Program-made: the position numbers and the translations under genes
Source of the DNA: Arenimonas donghaensis DSM 18148 = HO3-R19
GTDB taxonomy: Bacteria > Pseudomonadota > Gammaproteobacteria > Xanthomonadales > Xanthomonadaceae
DNA: 64,000 nt
Direction of reading: 5' to 3'
NCBI RefSeq assembly: GCF_000743535.1
Contig: NZ_AVCJ01000010.1
Span: 1 to 64,000 of the forward strand
Shown: in pieces, positions 28,228 to 37,453 of the stretch
Position numbering within the stretch: the first letter of the stretch is position 1
Layout: each line of letters starts with the position of its first letter
The notes under the pieces: model-generated
Databases searched by the model: none
Seen by the model: the letters and a program-made list of their open reading frames with translations, nothing else
What the model was told of the DNA's origin: nothing

Positions 28228-28270
28228 TTCCCCCTTCCGACGACCCCGCCAGGCGCGGGGCCCTTAACGC

Positions 28271-28294
28271 AGCCGCGCCCTTTCGGGCGCGGCT
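28271..28294 (-). other. Intercistronic GAAA-loop hairpin between DUF1329 and YCF48 genes
   Basis: Perfect 10-bp GC stem (28271-28280 with 28285-28294); on the minus strand the loop is GAAA. A second weaker stem follows near 28244-28262. There is no T-run, so stabilisation of the upstream mRNA or partial attenuation is more likely than full termination. Confidence 0.6.
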
Positions 28295-28315
28295 GGTTGT
28301 TCCTTCACGCTTGGA

Positions 28316-29683
28316 TCAACGCACGCCCGAGGTGCGCAGGTTCTGCGGCGAGTAGTTCGCCGGCGTGCTCTGGTAACCAAAGTCACGCACCTTGTCCTCG
28401 TTGTCGAGCAGCATGGTGATGTAGCGACCCGACTTGAGGTCGTGGTGGGTCTCGAGGGTGGACCAGAAGGTCGGGACCTCGTAGTAGTTCACCGACGGCG
28501 CATCGGAGTAGCGCCACAGGTTGCCCTGGCCGTCGTAGTGGTCGATCAGCATGATCTGCCAGCTGTCCTCGTCCACGTAGAAGGTGCGGCGGCTGTTGAT
28601 GTGGCGCATGCCTTCCTTGAGCTTGGCCTCGACCACCCACACGCGATGCAGTTCGTAGCGCATGTGGTCGGGGTTGAGGTGGCCCGGGCGGATCAGGTCG
28701 GCGACCTTGACCTTGTCGCTGTGCGCCTTGTACGCGTTGTACGGCACCAGCATTTCCCGCTTGCCCACCAGCTCCCAGTCGAAGCGGTCCATGGCGCCGT
28801 TGAACATGTCGGTCATGTCGTTGGTGCGCAGGCCGTCCGAGGCGGTGCCCGGGTTGTCGTAGGCCACGTTCGGGGCGCGACGCACGCGGCGCTGGCCCGG
28901 GTTGTAGACCCACGCCTGGCGCGGGGCCGCGGCGGCGTTGAGGGTTTCATGCACCAGCAGCACCTGGCCGGCCAGGCGGGCCGGGCCGAGCACTTCCTGC
29001 TTGAAGTACAGCAGGATGTTGTTGATGTTCTCGGAGGTGTTGCCCGGCTTGTAGTACAGGCCCAGCAGTTCCTCGCGCACCTTGGTCAGCGTGAAGTTGC
29101 CGCTGGCGGTGGGCGCGGCCTGGTTCGAGTAGCTGATCACCGACAGGCCCTTGTACTTGAGCTTGTGGTTCCAGATGACCTCGTAGGCGTTCTGCGGGAT
29201 CGGGAACGGAATACCCTCGGCGCAGTTCTGCACGCCTTCACCGTCCGACACCAGCTTGCACTGGGTCGCGTTGCGCTTGGTGAAGTCGTAGGTGCGCTGC
29301 GGGAACGAGGCGCTGCGGCGGGTCGGGTACACGTCCATGCGGAAGGTCGGGTACTTGGCGAACATCGCCTTCTGCCCCGGCGTCAGCACGTTGCCGTACT
29401 GCTGCACGTTGGCGCGGGTGACCGAGTACAGCGGCTTGTCGGCCGCGAACGGGTCGGCGTGGAAGGTGCCGACGCGGAAGCCGGCCGGCGGGCGCGTGAT
29501 GCCGCCGTCCCAGGCCGGGATGGTGCCGGCGGCGTTGCCGGCCTTCTCGCCACCGACCGGGGTCAGTTCACGGCCCAGCTTGGCCGCTTCCTCGGCGCTG
29601 ACGGCCGCCTGCACCATGCCGGTGCCGGCTGCCAGCACGGCGCCAGCCGCGAGCGCCAGGGCGTGTTTCCTATTCATCTTCAT
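28316..29683 (-). CDS. DUF1329 family outer-membrane-associated protein
   Basis: About 455 residues with a signal peptide (HALALAAGAVLAAGTG, cleavage near VQA-AVSA). Family hallmarks seen are ELTPVGGEKAGNAAGTIPAWDGG near the N-terminus and RRTFYVDEDSWQI and YDGQGNLWRY toward the C-terminus. Databases often label this family as LolB-like or lipoprotein-sorting-like; true function is unknown. Start placed at the second ATG (29683), 7 nt after AGGAGG. It follows the DUF1302 gene by 17 bp. Confidence 0.88.
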   Translation of the reverse strand: MKMNRKHALALAAGAVLAAGTGMVQAAVSAEEAAKLGRELTPVGGEKAGNAAGTIPAWDGGITRPPAGFRVGTFHADPFAADKPLYSVTRANVQQYGNVLTPGQKAMFAKYPTFRMDVYPTRRSASFPQRTYDFTKRNATQCKLVSDGEGVQNCAEGIPFPIPQNAYEVIWNHKLKYKGLSVISYSNQAAPTASGNFTLTKVREELLGLYYKPGNTSENINNILLYFKQEVLGPARLAGQVLLVHETLNAAAAPRQAWVYNPGQRRVRRAPNVAYDNPGTASDGLRTNDMTDMFNGAMDRFDWELVGKREMLVPYNAYKAHSDKVKVADLIRPGHLNPDHMRYELHRVWVVEAKLKEGMRHINSRRTFYVDEDSWQIMLIDHYDGQGNLWRYSDAPSVNYYEVPTFWSTLETHHDLKSGRYITMLLDNEDKVRDFGYQSTPANYSPQNLRTSGVR

Positions 29684-29700
29684 CCTCATGCCTCCTGGGC

Positions 29701-31728
29701 TCAGAACGAGTACTTGACGGTGAACGCCGCGAAGTCGCGGTCGCTGATCTGGTTATATGGCTCTGCGCCGCTGAACGACGTGTAGCTGAGGTCGAAGACC
29801 CACTGCTGCAGGTAGTTCGCTTCCAGACCCAAGGTAAGGGACTTGCGGTCTTCAAGGAAGTTCCCGCCCGGGCCCGGGGTGATGCCGCTCACGTCATGGT
29901 TGAAGGCGATGCGCGGCGACAGCGTGAGCGCCGTGCCGAAGGCACCGTTGTAGTCGGCGCGCGCGGCGACGCGGTAGCCCCAGGAGAACGCGGTCGGGAA
30001 ACCACCGCCCAGGGACTGCGGGTTGCGCATGCAGCCGAACTGCAGCGCGCCGGCGCCGGGGAAGCCGGCCGCCAGCACATCGCCGACGTCGCAACCACCA
30101 CCGGTATCGGTGCCTTCACCTTCATAACGCAGCACGGAGTGGCTCGGCAGGTCCCAGACCTCGGTGCCGCCGACTTCGCCGACCACGGCGATCTGGTTGG
30201 CGCCCATCACGTCGGCGAACAGCTTGGTGAAGGTCATCTGAACCTGGCTGACCTCGTGTTCGCGCCAGCCGCGCACTTCCTGGCCCAGCGCGTAGTTGCC
30301 GAGCTGGCTGTTGAACTGCAGCGCCGGCACCGGGATAAACGGGTTGAGCGGGCTCAGCGCGGCGAACAGCAGTTCGACGTCGTCAACCTGCAGCGGCATG
30401 TTCGGACGGTGGCTCACCTCGCCCTGCCAGGCGATGCCGCCCGGGATGGTGGTGTTCCAGCTGAAGCCGTACATCTGGATGTCTTCCGGGAACTCGGCGA
30501 AGAAGCGGCCAGACGCGGCGCCGATCGCCGGGTTGTTCACGGCGCGGCCCGAGAGCAGCGGCACGCGGCTGTGGTAGTTCAGGAAGTAGAAGCCGAACTC
30601 GGTTTCACCCAGGGCTTCGGCGTACCAGCGCAGCGCCATGCCGTACTGGCCGTCGTCGCGGGCATTGCGGTTGGGCAGGCGGCCCACCGCGTTGCCGCAG
30701 CCGATGGCGATGATCTGCGCGGCCGTGGCGGCGCCGTAGATCGCCGACAGGTCACCGAAGCGGTCGGAGGTGGCGTAGCCGGCCGGACCGTTGTAGCAGG
30801 TGCTGAAGAAGCGCTCGGGGTTGTAAACCGGCTGCGGCGTGGTGCCGAAGCCCAGCATCACGTAGGTGCCGCCCGGGCTGGCGAAGTCGTTGGAGCTGAA
30901 ATAGGTGCCGGCGGCATCGATTTCGATTTCCTCGAACTCAAACATGTACAGCGCCTCGAGAGAGACGTTGTCGCTCAGGCTGATCGAGCCGTAGAGCATG
31001 TCGATCGGCAGGAAGGCTTCACGCAGTTCGGCGCCGGCGACGCGAAGCGCCGACAGGTCGACCGGGTTGATGACGTTGATGCCGTTCTGGATGAAGGTGC
31101 TCTCGCCCCAGCTCACGACCTGGCGACCCAGGCGGACGGTGCCGGCCAGGCTGCCGTCGTCGGCGAGCGCGAAGTTCTTGAACACGAAGGCGTCGAGCAT
31201 GCGGAAGCGCTGGCCGATGCGGTCCTGGGCTTCTTCGGTGAGGTCGTCGCGGCCTTCGTTTTCGAAGTCGTGGAAATACGTGGCACGCATGAACATGCCC
31301 CAGTCGCGGTAGTTCAGGCTGAGCTCGGAAGTCAGCTTGATCGCGCTGGAGATGGCGTCGCCCTCGTCGTACTTGAGGTTGCCGTCGTCACGGTTGGCCG
31401 AGAAGCGACCCATCGCGGCGACCTGCGCCGGCGAACCCGGCACGCCGCCGGTGCTGGTGCAGCGACCCGGACCGACCGGGATCGGGCCGAGCGGCACGTT
31501 CTGGGTGCACAGCAGCGGATCGAACCAGGACTTGCCGATGAGGTTGGGATCCTGGTCTTCGACGCGCCAGGAGTAGCCATACGACACGGTGGTGTCGAAG
31601 CTGCCCTGGAGGTCGCCGCGCGAGAATTCGATCGCCTGTGCGGCCGGGGCCAGCATCAGGCCCAGCGCAACGGCGGTGGCCAGGCGGGCACGCGCGACGC
31701 GCCCTCGGTTTGCGTGCAGTTTCTTCAT
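29701..31728 (-). CDS. DUF1302 family outer membrane protein
   Basis: 675 residues from the ATG at 31728. Signal peptide LATAVALGLMLAPAAQA then IEFSRGDLQGSFDTTVSYGYSWR. Typical family features: GDLxGSFDTT start, RLGRQVVSWGESTFIQNGINVINPVDLSALR, and a C-terminal aromatic strand ending FTVKYSF, as in a beta barrel. First gene of the four-gene locus; likely the outer-membrane channel partner of the RND protein. Regulated from the dyad-containing promoter upstream. Confidence 0.9.
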   Translation of the reverse strand: MKKLHANRGRVARARLATAVALGLMLAPAAQAIEFSRGDLQGSFDTTVSYGYSWRVEDQDPNLIGKSWFDPLLCTQNVPLGPIPVGPGRCTSTGGVPGSPAQVAAMGRFSANRDDGNLKYDEGDAISSAIKLTSELSLNYRDWGMFMRATYFHDFENEGRDDLTEEAQDRIGQRFRMLDAFVFKNFALADDGSLAGTVRLGRQVVSWGESTFIQNGINVINPVDLSALRVAGAELREAFLPIDMLYGSISLSDNVSLEALYMFEFEEIEIDAAGTYFSSNDFASPGGTYVMLGFGTTPQPVYNPERFFSTCYNGPAGYATSDRFGDLSAIYGAATAAQIIAIGCGNAVGRLPNRNARDDGQYGMALRWYAEALGETEFGFYFLNYHSRVPLLSGRAVNNPAIGAASGRFFAEFPEDIQMYGFSWNTTIPGGIAWQGEVSHRPNMPLQVDDVELLFAALSPLNPFIPVPALQFNSQLGNYALGQEVRGWREHEVSQVQMTFTKLFADVMGANQIAVVGEVGGTEVWDLPSHSVLRYEGEGTDTGGGCDVGDVLAAGFPGAGALQFGCMRNPQSLGGGFPTAFSWGYRVAARADYNGAFGTALTLSPRIAFNHDVSGITPGPGGNFLEDRKSLTLGLEANYLQQWVFDLSYTSFSGAEPYNQISDRDFAAFTVKYSF

Positions 31729-31808
31729 CGGTGCTTCCTCGGGTTCGGGTCGACGTTGCGGATTCCGGGCGATGTTCATGGTTTGCTGGCTCCCCCCAGA
31801 CTCTAGAG

Positions 31809-31850
31809 CATTTCCTCTAGGCATATTAATAGTTCGTTAGGAAATGGCAA
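31809..31850 (-). promoter_or_regulatory. Promoter and overlapping operator dyad of the DUF1302 operon
   Basis: Minus-strand TTGCCA (31850-31845) and TAATAT (31828-31823) with a 16-bp spacer. A 38-bp dyad is centred at 31827.5: outer arms CATTTCCT / AGGAAATG (31809-31816, 31839-31846) and a palindromic TATTAATA core (31824-31831). The dyad covers the -10 and spacer, as expected for a repressor or a tightly placed regulator. It is also the most AT-rich spot of the neighbourhood. Confidence 0.6.
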
Positions 31851-31865
31851 TGCTGCTGCGTATGG

Positions 31866-32723
31866 TCAGCCGGAAAAATCTTCCGGACGGGGCCGGAACG
31901 GCCTGAAAGCCAGGCCCAGCGCGGCCCTGGCCGGTTCGCCGTCATAGGCCAGGGACCGGTCCAGGCGGGCCAGGACGCCCGATCCGGGCCCCCGGCGCCC
32001 CGCCAGCGCGATGCCGAGCCGGAATACGGGGCCCGGCAGCCGGACCAGCCGGGACCCCGGCGCCGCCACCGCCAGGCAGCGCGCCACCATCTCGTCATAA
32101 GGCAAGGTCTCCGCGCCCGGCAGGTCGAAGGCGCCAACGACCGGCTCCGGCGCCCGCAGCGCCGCCAGCACCGCCGCCGCCACGTCGTCGGCATGGATGG
32201 GTTGGCGCAGGCCCCGCGCCGTGCGCGGCAGCGGCAGCCAGCGCCAGCGCCGGGCCAGCGCCACCCAGCGGCCCAGGTTCTGGTCGCGGCCGCGGCCCCA
32301 GATCAGCGTGGGTCGCAGCAATGCCAGGGCGGTCCCGCGCGCGCTGCAGGCCGCCTGCAGCCTTGTCTCGCAGTCGGCCAGCGTCCGGGCCAGCTCACGC
32401 TCGGCCGGGTCGGGCGAATCCGCCTTGCCATGCCGGCTGGTCGATCCCAGCGCGACCAATCGCGCCGGCGCAAGCGCGGAGGCTTCGAACCAGTCGGTGA
32501 ACTTGTCCAACGGCCCCAGGCTGGCGATGGCCTGCACCGGCGGCAAGGCGCCGAGCCCGGGCAGGCTGCCGATGCGCCATGGCAGTGACTGCGGATCCGC
32601 CGGCGCCTGCCGCGTGACTGCCCAGGCCACGACATCATCCGGACGCAGCTGCGCGCGCAGCGCTTCGCCGACCAGCCCGGTCAGCCCGAAGATTCCCCAG
32701 CCGCGCGACTCTTGTTTATGCAT
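31866..32723 (-). CDS. NAD(P)-binding epimerase/dehydratase-like protein
   Basis: 285 residues. N-terminal Rossmann-like GIFGLTGLVGEAL, then LVALGSTSRHGK (SDR Ser region), LLRPTLIWGRGRDQNLG, and QPIHADDVAAAVL, matching extended SDR / NAD-dependent epimerase proteins. The canonical YxxxK dyad is not seen, so catalysis is doubtful and it may be an atypical (NmrA or quinone-assembly-like) SDR. Lies upstream of the DUF1302 operon on the same strand; divergent from mrpA. Confidence 0.78.
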   Translation of the reverse strand: MHKQESRGWGIFGLTGLVGEALRAQLRPDDVVAWAVTRQAPADPQSLPWRIGSLPGLGALPPVQAIASLGPLDKFTDWFEASALAPARLVALGSTSRHGKADSPDPAERELARTLADCETRLQAACSARGTALALLRPTLIWGRGRDQNLGRWVALARRWRWLPLPRTARGLRQPIHADDVAAAVLAALRAPEPVVGAFDLPGAETLPYDEMVARCLAVAAPGSRLVRLPGPVFRLGIALAGRRGPGSGVLARLDRSLAYDGEPARAALGLAFRPFRPRPEDFSG

Positions 32724-32808
32724 GCGCGAAGCATACCCGCGGCAAACACGTGCACGGCGCCTTCTCGAAACGATGCGCTAAACTCGCCGGCCACGCTTGA
32801 GGAACGCG

Positions 32809-35574
32809 ATGCTCGCAACGCTGCTGGCCACTCCCTTCGTTCTTGCATTGCTGGTCGGGCTCCTGCCTGATTCCCGGCGACGCGCGGCCGCGTGGCTGGC
32901 GGCGCTGGCACCGGTCGGTGGCCTGGTGCTGCTGGCCCTGATGACCCCGGACGTCATGTCCGGCGCCGGCGTTCGCAGCCTGGTGCCGTGGGTCCCGGCC
33001 ATGGGCCTGGACCTGTCGCTGCGGCTCGATGGCCTGGCGTGGATGTTCGCCGGCCTGGTGTTGGGCATCGGTGCGCTCATCGTCCTGTATGCGCGCTACT
33101 ACCTGTCCGCAGCGGACTCGATGCCGCGCTTCCTGTCCTTCCTGCTGCTGTTCATGGGCGCGATGCTGGGCATGGTGGTGGCCGGCAACCTGGTGCTGCT
33201 GGCGGTGTTCTGGGAGCTGACCTCGATCAGTTCCTTCCTTCTCATCGGATTCTGGAAACACCGCCAGGAGGCCCGCGACGGCGCCCGCATGGCGCTGGCG
33301 ATCACCGGCGCGGGCGGCCTGGCGCTGCTGGGCGGCGTGATCCTGCTCGGCCGCATCACCGGCAGCTACGAGCTGGACGTGGTGCTCGCCTCCGGCCCGC
33401 AGATCCTGGCCAGCCCGCTCTATCCCTACGCCCTGGTGCTGGTGCTGCTGGCGGTGTTCACCAAGTCGGCGCAGTTCCCGTTCCAGTTCTGGCTGCCGCA
33501 TGCGATGGCGGCGCCGACACCGGTGTCGGCCTACCTGCACTCGGCGACGATGGTGAAGGCCGGCGTCTTCCTGCTGGCGCGGCTGCACCCGGCCCTGGCC
33601 GGCAGCGACCTGTTCTTCTACCTGGTCAGCGGCATCGGTGCGATCACCCTGCTGGTGGGCAGCTGGCACGCGATCTTCCAGCACGACCTCAAGGGCCTGC
33701 TGGCGTATTCGACCATCTCGCACCTGGGCCTGATCACCCTGCTGTTCGGCCTGTCGACGCCGATGGCGGTGGTCGCCGGCCTGTTCCACATCCTCAACCA
33801 CGCCACCTTCAAGGCCTCGCTGTTCATGGCCGCGGGCATCATCGACCACGAAACCGGCACGCGCGACATGCGCCGGCTCGGCGGACTGCTGCGCATCCTT
33901 CCCTACACCGCCATCCTGGCCATCATCGCTTCGCTGGCCATGGCCGGCGTGCCCCTGCTCAACGGGTTCCTGTCCAAGGAAATGTTCTTCACCGAGGCGC
34001 TGGAGATCCGGGGGCACATGTTCATGCGCTGGGGCATCACGGTGGCGGCGGTGCTGGCCGGGGCCTTCGGCGTGGCCTACAGCCTGCGCTTCGTGCACGA
34101 CACCTTCTTCGGTCCGGGCCCGGTGCGCATCGAGCGCACGCCGCACGAACCGCCGCGCTTCATGCGCATCCCGGTCGAGATCCTGGTGATCCTGTGCCTG
34201 GCGGTGGGCGTGGCACCGGCGCTGACCATCGCGCCGGTCCTGCGCACGGCGGCCGAAGGCGTGCTGGGCGCCGACGTGCCCTACTACAGCCTGTCGATCT
34301 GGCACGGCTTCAACACGCCCTTCATCATGAGCCTGGTCGGCCTGGCCCTCGGCATCGCGCTTTACTTCGGCATCCGCAAACTGATCGACCTCTACGGCGT
34401 CAGCTACGACTCGCGGGGCCGCCGGGTCTACGAGTGGAAGGTGGCCGAGGCCGTGCGCCTCGCCGGCAAGCTCACCGATCGGCTGGAGAACGGCAGCCTG
34501 CAGCGCTACCTGCTGATGGTCGTGCTTTCGGCGCTGGCGCTGGGACTGGTGCCGTTCCTCTCCGCGGACCTGGCCTTCCCGGGGCGCTCGCAGCCGATGC
34601 CGCCGCTGGCCTGGCTGGTCTGGGGCATGGGCATGGTCGCGACGCTGGCGACGGTGTGGCTGCATCGCCGGCGACTGCTGGCCCTGGTGGTGATGGGCGC
34701 GGTCGGGCTCGCCGTGAGCCTGGCCTTCGTGCTGCTGTCCGCGCCCGACCTGGCCCTGACCCAGCTGCTGGTGGAAATGGTGACCATCGCGCTGATGCTG
34801 CTGGCGCTGAACTACCTGCCGCCCGAATCGGCGCCCGAACCCTCGCGGCTGCGCAAATGGCGCGACGCCGTCATCGCGCTGGCGGCCGGCGGCGGCGTCG
34901 CGGCGATGGCCTATGCGGTGATGACGCGGCCCTTCGACACCGTGGCGTCCGAAATCCTGGCCCGGTCGCTGCCCGAGGGCGGCGGCAGCAACGTGGTCAA
35001 CGTCATCCTGGTCGACTTCCGCGGCTTCGACACCCTGGGCGAAATCGCCGTGTTCGGCATCGCCGCCCTGGTGGTGCACGCGATGCTGCGCCGCGCGCGC
35101 ATGCTGCCCGAGCGCCGGGCCGACGGCCCGCCGGACCCCCTGGTGATCCCCAACACCGTGGCGCGCCTGCTGCTGCCGCTGGCGCTGGCGGTGTCGCTGT
35201 ACCTGTTCCTGCGCGGCCACAACCTGCCCGGCGGCGGCTTTATCGCCGGCCTGGTGCTGGCGGTGCCGGTGCTGCTCCAGTACGTGCTGTCGGGCAATGA
35301 ATACATGGAACAGCGACTGGGCTTCGACTATCCGCGGGTGATCGGCGTCGGCCTGGCGCTGGCCCTGGCCACGGGCGTCGGCAGCTGGCTGCTCGGTTAC
35401 CCCTACATGACCAGCCACACCGACTACGTCGCCGTGCCGCTGCTGGGCAAGCTGCCCATGGCCAGCGCGATGGTGTTCGACATCGGCGTGTACCTGGTGG
35501 TCGGCGCCGGCAGCTTGCTGATGCTTGGAATGATGGCGGCGGTGCGGCCGCCGCTGCACGGGGGGGCGCGCTGA
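32809..35574 (+). CDS. mrpA: Monovalent cation/H+ antiporter subunit A (MrpA with fused MrpB-like part)
   Basis: 921 residues. The N-terminal two-thirds is a NuoL-like proton-channel module (FTKSAQFPFQFWLPHAMAAPTPVSAYLHSATMVKAGVFLLAR; STISHLGLITLLFGLS). The C-terminal third contains the MrpB/DUF4040-type helices (LLPLALAVSLYLFLRGHNLPGGGFIAGLV), so subunit B is fused, as in group 2 Mrp/Pha systems. Start at ATG 32809 with GAGG 6-7 nt upstream. First gene of the mrpACDEFG operon, which expels Na+ (or K+) in exchange for protons. Confidence 0.94.
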   Translation: MLATLLATPFVLALLVGLLPDSRRRAAAWLAALAPVGGLVLLALMTPDVMSGAGVRSLVPWVPAMGLDLSLRLDGLAWMFAGLVLGIGALIVLYARYYLSAADSMPRFLSFLLLFMGAMLGMVVAGNLVLLAVFWELTSISSFLLIGFWKHRQEARDGARMALAITGAGGLALLGGVILLGRITGSYELDVVLASGPQILASPLYPYALVLVLLAVFTKSAQFPFQFWLPHAMAAPTPVSAYLHSATMVKAGVFLLARLHPALAGSDLFFYLVSGIGAITLLVGSWHAIFQHDLKGLLAYSTISHLGLITLLFGLSTPMAVVAGLFHILNHATFKASLFMAAGIIDHETGTRDMRRLGGLLRILPYTAILAIIASLAMAGVPLLNGFLSKEMFFTEALEIRGHMFMRWGITVAAVLAGAFGVAYSLRFVHDTFFGPGPVRIERTPHEPPRFMRIPVEILVILCLAVGVAPALTIAPVLRTAAEGVLGADVPYYSLSIWHGFNTPFIMSLVGLALGIALYFGIRKLIDLYGVSYDSRGRRVYEWKVAEAVRLAGKLTDRLENGSLQRYLLMVVLSALALGLVPFLSADLAFPGRSQPMPPLAWLVWGMGMVATLATVWLHRRRLLALVVMGAVGLAVSLAFVLLSAPDLALTQLLVEMVTIALMLLALNYLPPESAPEPSRLRKWRDAVIALAAGGGVAAMAYAVMTRPFDTVASEILARSLPEGGGSNVVNVILVDFRGFDTLGEIAVFGIAALVVHAMLRRARMLPERRADGPPDPLVIPNTVARLLLPLALAVSLYLFLRGHNLPGGGFIAGLVLAVPVLLQYVLSGNEYMEQRLGFDYPRVIGVGLALALATGVGSWLLGYPYMTSHTDYVAVPLLGKLPMASAMVFDIGVYLVVGAGSLLMLGMMAAVRPPLHGGAR

Positions 35575-35927
35575 TGGAACTGGCGCTCTCGGTCTTCATC
35601 GGCACCCTGGTCGCGGCCGGCGTCTACCTGCTGCTGCGCGCGCGCAGCTTCGACATCATCCTGGGCCTGACCCTGCTCTCGTACGCGGTGAACTTGCTGA
35701 TCTTCAGCATGGGCCGGCTGGCGGTGGGCAAGCCGCCGATCCTGGACAAGGCCCTGGACCCGAGCCTGGCCAACCATTCCGACCCGCTGCCCCAGGCCCT
35801 GGTGCTGACGGCCATCGTGATCGCCTTCGCGATGACCGCCGTGTTGCTGGTGACCGCCGTGCGCAGCCGGTCGGACAGCCGGAGCGACCACGTCGACGGG
35901 CATGAGCCGCCTGAGGAGACGCCGTGA
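35574..35927 (+). CDS. mrpC: Na+/H+ antiporter subunit C (MrpC)
   Basis: 117 residues, NuoK-like with three membrane helices; GVYLLLRARSFDIILGLTLLSYAVNLLIFSMGRL is the family core. ATG overlaps the mrpA stop (TGATG). The C-terminal tail is charged. Required for antiport within the Mrp complex. Confidence 0.93.
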   Translation: MELALSVFIGTLVAAGVYLLLRARSFDIILGLTLLSYAVNLLIFSMGRLAVGKPPILDKALDPSLANHSDPLPQALVLTAIVIAFAMTAVLLVTAVRSRSDSRSDHVDGHEPPEETP

Positions 35928-37453
35928 TGGCGCACCTGCCGATCCTCCCGATCCTGCTGCCGCTGCTGGCCGCACTGGTGATGCTGCTGGTGCGCACGCG
36001 CCGGGTCGCGGTGCATCGTTTCATCGGCCTGCTGTCCGGTGCCGGGCTGGTCGCGCTGGCGGCCACGCTGGCCGTGCAGGCCGACGACGGCGGCACCCGC
36101 GTCTACCTGGTCGGCAACTGGGCCTCGCACCTAGGCATCGCGCTGGCGGCCGACCGCCTCTCGGCGATCATGCTGCTGGCGACCAGCCTGCTGGCCCTGC
36201 CCTGCCTGTGGTTCGCCACCGGTGGCTGGGACCGGCGCGCGCCGCATTTCCACGTGCTGTTCCAGTTCCAGCTGATGGGCCTCAACGGCGCCTTCCTCAC
36301 GGCGGACCTGTTCAACCTGTTCGTGTTCTTCGAAGTGCTGCTGATCGCCTCCTACGGCCTGATCCTCAGCGGCGCCCGCGGTGCGCGCGTGCGCAGCGGC
36401 CTGCAGTACGTCGCCTTCAACATCACCGCGTCCACGCTTTACCTGTTCGCGGTGGGCTATCTCTACGGCATCACCGGCGCGCTGAACATGGCCGAGGTGG
36501 CTGCGCGCGTGGCGGCCATGCCGGCGGCGGAGGCAGCGCCGCTGCAGGCGGCGGCGGGTCTGTTGCTGGTGGTGTTCTGCGCCAAGGCGGCGCTGTTGCC
36601 GATGTATTTCTGGCTGCCCGAAACCTACGCGCGCAGCCCCGCCGCGGTGGCGGCGCTGTTCGCGGTGATGACCAAGCTGGGCGTGTACACGGTGCTGCGT
36701 GTCTTCACCCTGGTGTTCGGCGCCGAGGCCGGCGCGCTGGCCAACCTGGCCTGGCCCTGGCTGTTGCCGCTGGGCGCGGCGACGCTGGTGCTGGCGACGC
36801 TGGGCGCGCTGGCGGCCCCGTCGCTGCGGCTGCTGGCGGCCTACCTGGTGCTGGGCTCGGCGGCGACCCTGTTCATCGCATTGGGCCTGGCCAGCGCCGA
36901 GGCACTGGGCGCGGGCCTGTATTACCTGGTGCACAGCACCCTGGTCGGCGGCGCGATGTTCCTGCTGGCCGACCTGATCCGCCGCCAGCGCGACAATGCC
37001 GGCGACAGCCTGCGCAAGCTCGACCACATGAAAAACCGCGGCCTGCTCGGCGTACTGTTCATGGTCGCGGCGCTCTCGGTCGCCGGCCTGCCGCCGCTCT
37101 CGGGCTTCGTCGGCAAGTTCAGCCTGCTCGCGGCGGTGCCGGGTGCCCAGGCGGCCTGGCTATGGCCGGTCATCCTGTTCACCAGCCTGCTGGTGATCGT
37201 GGCCCTGGCCAGCGCCGGCAGCCAGCTGTTCTGGCGCGAGGGCGGCGAGCCGGCGCCGCCGGGCGCGGTGCCGCGGCTGCGCACCCCGGAAGTGGGCGCC
37301 ACGATCGGGCTGCTGGGCCTGGGCGTGCTGCTGAGCGTGTTCGGTGGCCCGGCGCTCGACTACACCCAGGCGGCGGGCGAACAGCTGATGGCACCCTCGG
37401 CCTACATCGAAGCGGTCCGCGGCGCCCTGCCCCTGCCGGGGGTGTCGCCATGA
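35927..37453 (+). CDS. mrpD: Na+/H+ antiporter subunit D (MrpD)
   Basis: 508 residues, NuoM/N-like. Conserved features include FNLFVFFEVLLIASYGLIL (helix 5 Glu), FCAKAALLPMYFWLPETYARSPAAVAALFAVMTKLG (helix 7-8 Lys), and AALSVAGLPPLSGFVGKF. Start at ATG 35927 overlapping the mrpC stop. With MrpA it supplies the proton/sodium channels of the complex. Confidence 0.95.
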   Translation: MAHLPILPILLPLLAALVMLLVRTRRVAVHRFIGLLSGAGLVALAATLAVQADDGGTRVYLVGNWASHLGIALAADRLSAIMLLATSLLALPCLWFATGGWDRRAPHFHVLFQFQLMGLNGAFLTADLFNLFVFFEVLLIASYGLILSGARGARVRSGLQYVAFNITASTLYLFAVGYLYGITGALNMAEVAARVAAMPAAEAAPLQAAAGLLLVVFCAKAALLPMYFWLPETYARSPAAVAALFAVMTKLGVYTVLRVFTLVFGAEAGALANLAWPWLLPLGAATLVLATLGALAAPSLRLLAAYLVLGSAATLFIALGLASAEALGAGLYYLVHSTLVGGAMFLLADLIRRQRDNAGDSLRKLDHMKNRGLLGVLFMVAALSVAGLPPLSGFVGKFSLLAAVPGAQAAWLWPVILFTSLLVIVALASAGSQLFWREGGEPAPPGAVPRLRTPEVGATIGLLGLGVLLSVFGGPALDYTQAAGEQLMAPSAYIEAVRGALPLPGVSP

